Below, one piece after another: positions 61,966 through 64,000 of a DNA stretch of 64,000 bases. Source of the DNA: Schizochytrium sp. CCTCC M209059 (Eukaryota; Sar; Bigyra; Thraustochytrida; Thraustochytriidae). Position numbers and translations under genes: made by a program. The first letter of the stretch is position 1; each line of letters begins with the position of its first letter. A model generated the notes under the pieces. That model made no database searches. It was given only the letters and a program-made list of their open reading frames with translations, and had not been told where the DNA came from. The stretch lies in contig KN805379.1 in assembly GCA_000818945.1 (NCBI GenBank), positions 264,391-328,390 on the forward strand. The letters are read 5' to 3'.

Positions 61966-62493
61966 ATGAACTACAACATGAGCATCAACCACCCGATGGC
62001 GCGTACGCAGGAGTTCGCCCAGATGGTAGCCAAGCTAGACGAGCTGTGGAAATCGCAACAGGCAGAAATGGAGTCTCTTGGCGCCGGCTCGAAGCAGGAT
62101 TTCAAGCACCACAATGACCTTCCCTTGGCCCGTATCAAGCGGATCATGAAGTCCGACGAAGACGTACGCATGATCAGCGCAGAGGCGCCTATTCTTTTTG
62201 CCAAGGCATGCGAGCTCTTTATTTTGGAGCTTACGGTACGTGCGTACGCCTTTTCAGAATTTCACAAGCGCAACGGGCTTGAAAAGGAGGACATTTTGCA
62301 CGTGCTCGAGGCGACGGACATCTTTGACTTCTTGGCTGAGGTGATCATCAATCATCCCAAGGCAGGTGGCGGCGGCGGCAGTGGTGCGATTATGGGTGGC
62401 GCAACTGGTGCCTCTGCTTCGGGCTCCTCCGCGTCCATGGGCAATGGTGCGGGCGCTTCCGCCTCAAATGTCAAGCATGAGCATGTAGAATAA
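61966..62493 (+). CDS. NFYC: NF-YC / HAP5, CCAAT-binding histone-fold subunit
   Basis: The 175-aa protein carries the canonical NF-YC histone fold at about 48-125: LPLARIKRIMKSDEDVRMIS, APILFAKACELFILELTVRA, then LEKEDILHVLEATDIFDFLA. Before it is the conserved FWKSQ-like helix (KLDELWKSQQAEME) and after it a Gly/Ser/Ala-rich tail that may act as a transactivation or linker region. NF-YC pairs with NF-YB; the dimer recruits NF-YA to bind CCAAT boxes in promoters. The start at 61966 is the first ATG and its spacing to the fold agrees with the family. Confidence 0.95.
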   Translation: MNYNMSINHPMARTQEFAQMVAKLDELWKSQQAEMESLGAGSKQDFKHHNDLPLARIKRIMKSDEDVRMISAEAPILFAKACELFILELTVRAYAFSEFHKRNGLEKEDILHVLEATDIFDFLAEVIINHPKAGGGGGSGAIMGGATGASASGSSASMGNGAGASASNVKHEHVE

Positions 62494-64000
62494 AGATCAA
62501 ATTATCGCAACTTTGTTTCATAGTGATCGCGAAAAGATGTACGAAGTCACCACGTGTACTCGACTCGTGATGGTGTGTGCGTCGTAAAAAGCCAGGTTGA
62601 TCATCATTTTGCGTGTCGAGACGGAGAATTATGTCGCGGCACGGGCCAGCAAGATGTCTGGTCAGAAAGTCGTGAATGACTGTCTTCGAGCTGAATTTTG
62701 CAAGTTTGAAAATGCAGATACTTGGACCCATGAAAATAAGGTATTCACGCAACGAGACAGATTTGTTTCGGAATTTTTCGAGAAACGCACGAAGGCTTTC
62801 TAAACGACTTTGTTCATACAGCTGCTGTTAGAGAATGGTCCTGATGATGATTCTACATACAAAAAGGCATCCTTCAACGACTATGTTCAAATGGCTATCA
62901 TCGAATTCAGGAAATAATCGTCTTAGCGGTAACGCGTCGTGCATGAAGCTCAGAGAGCTGTCTTGAAGAGGCAGTATTTTGTGGGGTCAACGCTTTCATG
63001 CATTTCATGTAGGTTGTGCTCAAAGAGCTGTCATCAAAGGCCAGTATTTTGTGGGGTCAACGCTTTCATGCATTCATTGACGACTGTGATCACGAGGTAA
63101 ACATCCAAAGCGAAGAACAAAAAACCACCGACCCAAGGTTTTTCATGAATCAAGGCATTCATGAGCAACTATGCTCAAGTAGCTGTCGCAAAAGGCCAAA
63201 GAATGGTTGAACCAGCGTCTTCGCAACATGCACGGAGACATCTGTGCTCAAGCAGCCGAGCTAGCTGGCAAGACTGATGTATTGAACCGCGTCTCGATTG
63301 ATTTTCTCAAAGCAAGCCTAAGAAGTTGATGTCCGCGACTGGCATGGGGCCTATCCTATCCGACAATGGCTGTGACGAAGCAGCTGTCAAGGCCCGCGTG
63401 GATCGACGTGCGTCTGAGATTCGAAAGCAATCAAAAGATTGTTGTCTCAGCAAGGGTTTCCGCGGCGCGCATGGAGGTAACGCAGGCTGCTCCATCAGAT
63501 GAAACGGGCTGGGGCGCCTCGCTGGGTGCGTCGTTGCCTCGCGCGTCGAACGATGAAGGCAAAAGACTCGTTTGCGCATTGATGGTGGCGAGCTCCATTT
63601 TCTGGCGCGCGTCCCTTTCAACGCAGCGAACGATTCGTCCTGCGCGAAGGCAAGGGTTTCCGAATCTTCGGGAAAATGAGCATGCGCGCAAAGTAGTAGC
63701 TTGGCCGCGATGCATTAAATCCTACCTCCTTGAAGGGGAATCGTACGAGCGACAAAGCGCTTACGATAGTCACTAAAATAAAATAAAATAAAAATTCCCT
63801 CGTCTCCTTGTGTCCTCCTCTTTTTTATTTTTCACGGAACGTGTAAGGCCAAGCAAATTTGGGCGTGCGCCCTATTCTGGTCGGCCCTAGCGTTATCAGC
63901 CTCCCTTAAAAAGAAAGCTTGCGACCAAAGCGTTCATTTCGACGTCTCGTACACGGGTCGCGTGCAGCTCGGCCACAAGGAGTTCCGGGGGCCGCGAGGG
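62494..64000. other. terminal spacer with degenerate tandem repeats, no convincing gene
   Basis: No supported gene. A block containing CAGTATTTTGTGGGGTCAAC (first copy 62971-62990) and GCTTTCATGCATT occurs twice (62947-63002 and 63018-63077), with a weaker third copy of its first half (GCTCAAGTAGCTGTCGCAAAAGGCC) at about 63173. Open frames at 62597-62803 and 63366-63776 are short and unrecognised. The last 90 bases (from about 63910) read as protein-like sequence on the plus strand and may be the edge of a further gene. Confidence 0.4.
62947..63197. repeat. degenerate tandem repeat, about 70-bp unit
   Basis: Two well-preserved units and one partial unit as described for the terminal spacer; compatible with a decayed satellite or element remnant. 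Confidence 0.7.

Noticed and set aside
63366..63776. 136-codon plus frame near the window end
   Set aside because: No recognised motif and composition unlike neighbouring genes; not convincing without expression data.
63905..64000. Protein-like reading at the extreme end (HFDVSYTGRVQLGHKEF)
   Set aside because: Too short to identify; it could be the edge of a gene but strand and frame are not certain.

Overview
This is a nuclear chromosome fragment from a eukaryote with large, mostly uninterrupted genes. The GC content is fairly high, intergenic spacers are rich in simple repeats, and the gene set is purely eukaryotic: a myosin, a BTB-ankyrin-FYVE protein, VPS26C, WDR3/UTP12, RIC8, NF-YC, OSCA/TMEM63 and a TPR-Aha1 co-chaperone. 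The near absence of introns, the WW-myosin-MyTH4 architecture and the TIR-like/TPR protein suggest a labyrinthulomycete (thraustochytrid-type stramenopile). That assignment is inference; no rRNA or other marker gene is present.

Layout. 0-3.1 kb: the 3' end of a HEAT-like gene converges on a mitochondrial-type aldehyde dehydrogenase. 3.1-12.8 kb is accessory in character: microsatellites, two copies of a dispersed repeat, a broken Cys-rich coding remnant, a long poly-C tract, a TIR-like/TPR gene with twelve near-identical 126-bp repeat units and a disrupted N-terminus, and an alcohol-dehydrogenase pseudogene. 13-17.4 kb: a 942-aa orphan gene converges on VPS26C (retriever complex). 19.2-32.4 kb: three diverged paralogs of a large protein family that I do not recognise, with two long repeat-rich spacers. 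One paralog contains an assembly gap whose flanks show that the gap is artificial. 32.6-64 kb is a compact housekeeping region: an mpaB/rubber-oxygenase-like (DUF2236) protein, a His/Glu-rich orphan, an SV2/SVOP-type MFS transporter, a coiled-coil orphan, a UBA5-like E1 homologue lacking expected catalytic residues, WDR3/UTP12, a BTB-ankyrin-FYVE protein, the myosin, RIC8, an OSCA/TMEM63 channel, the TPR-Aha1N co-chaperone and NF-YC. The last 1.5 kb holds degenerate tandem repeats and no convincing gene.

The genes do not form a pathway; they are independently transcribed and often convergent with 100-450 bp between stops. Some share cellular themes: endosomal trafficking (VPS26C, FYVE protein), actin/membrane (myosin), G-protein signalling (RIC8), ribosome biogenesis (WDR3) and Hsp90 regulation (TPR-Aha1N). 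The most unusual items are the three-paralog family, the UBA5-like putative pseudoenzyme, the WW-myosin-MyTH4 protein, a recurrent palindromic TAGGCCTA motif upstream of several genes, and the gap artefact. Domain calls come from reading protein motifs by eye; no database search was run.
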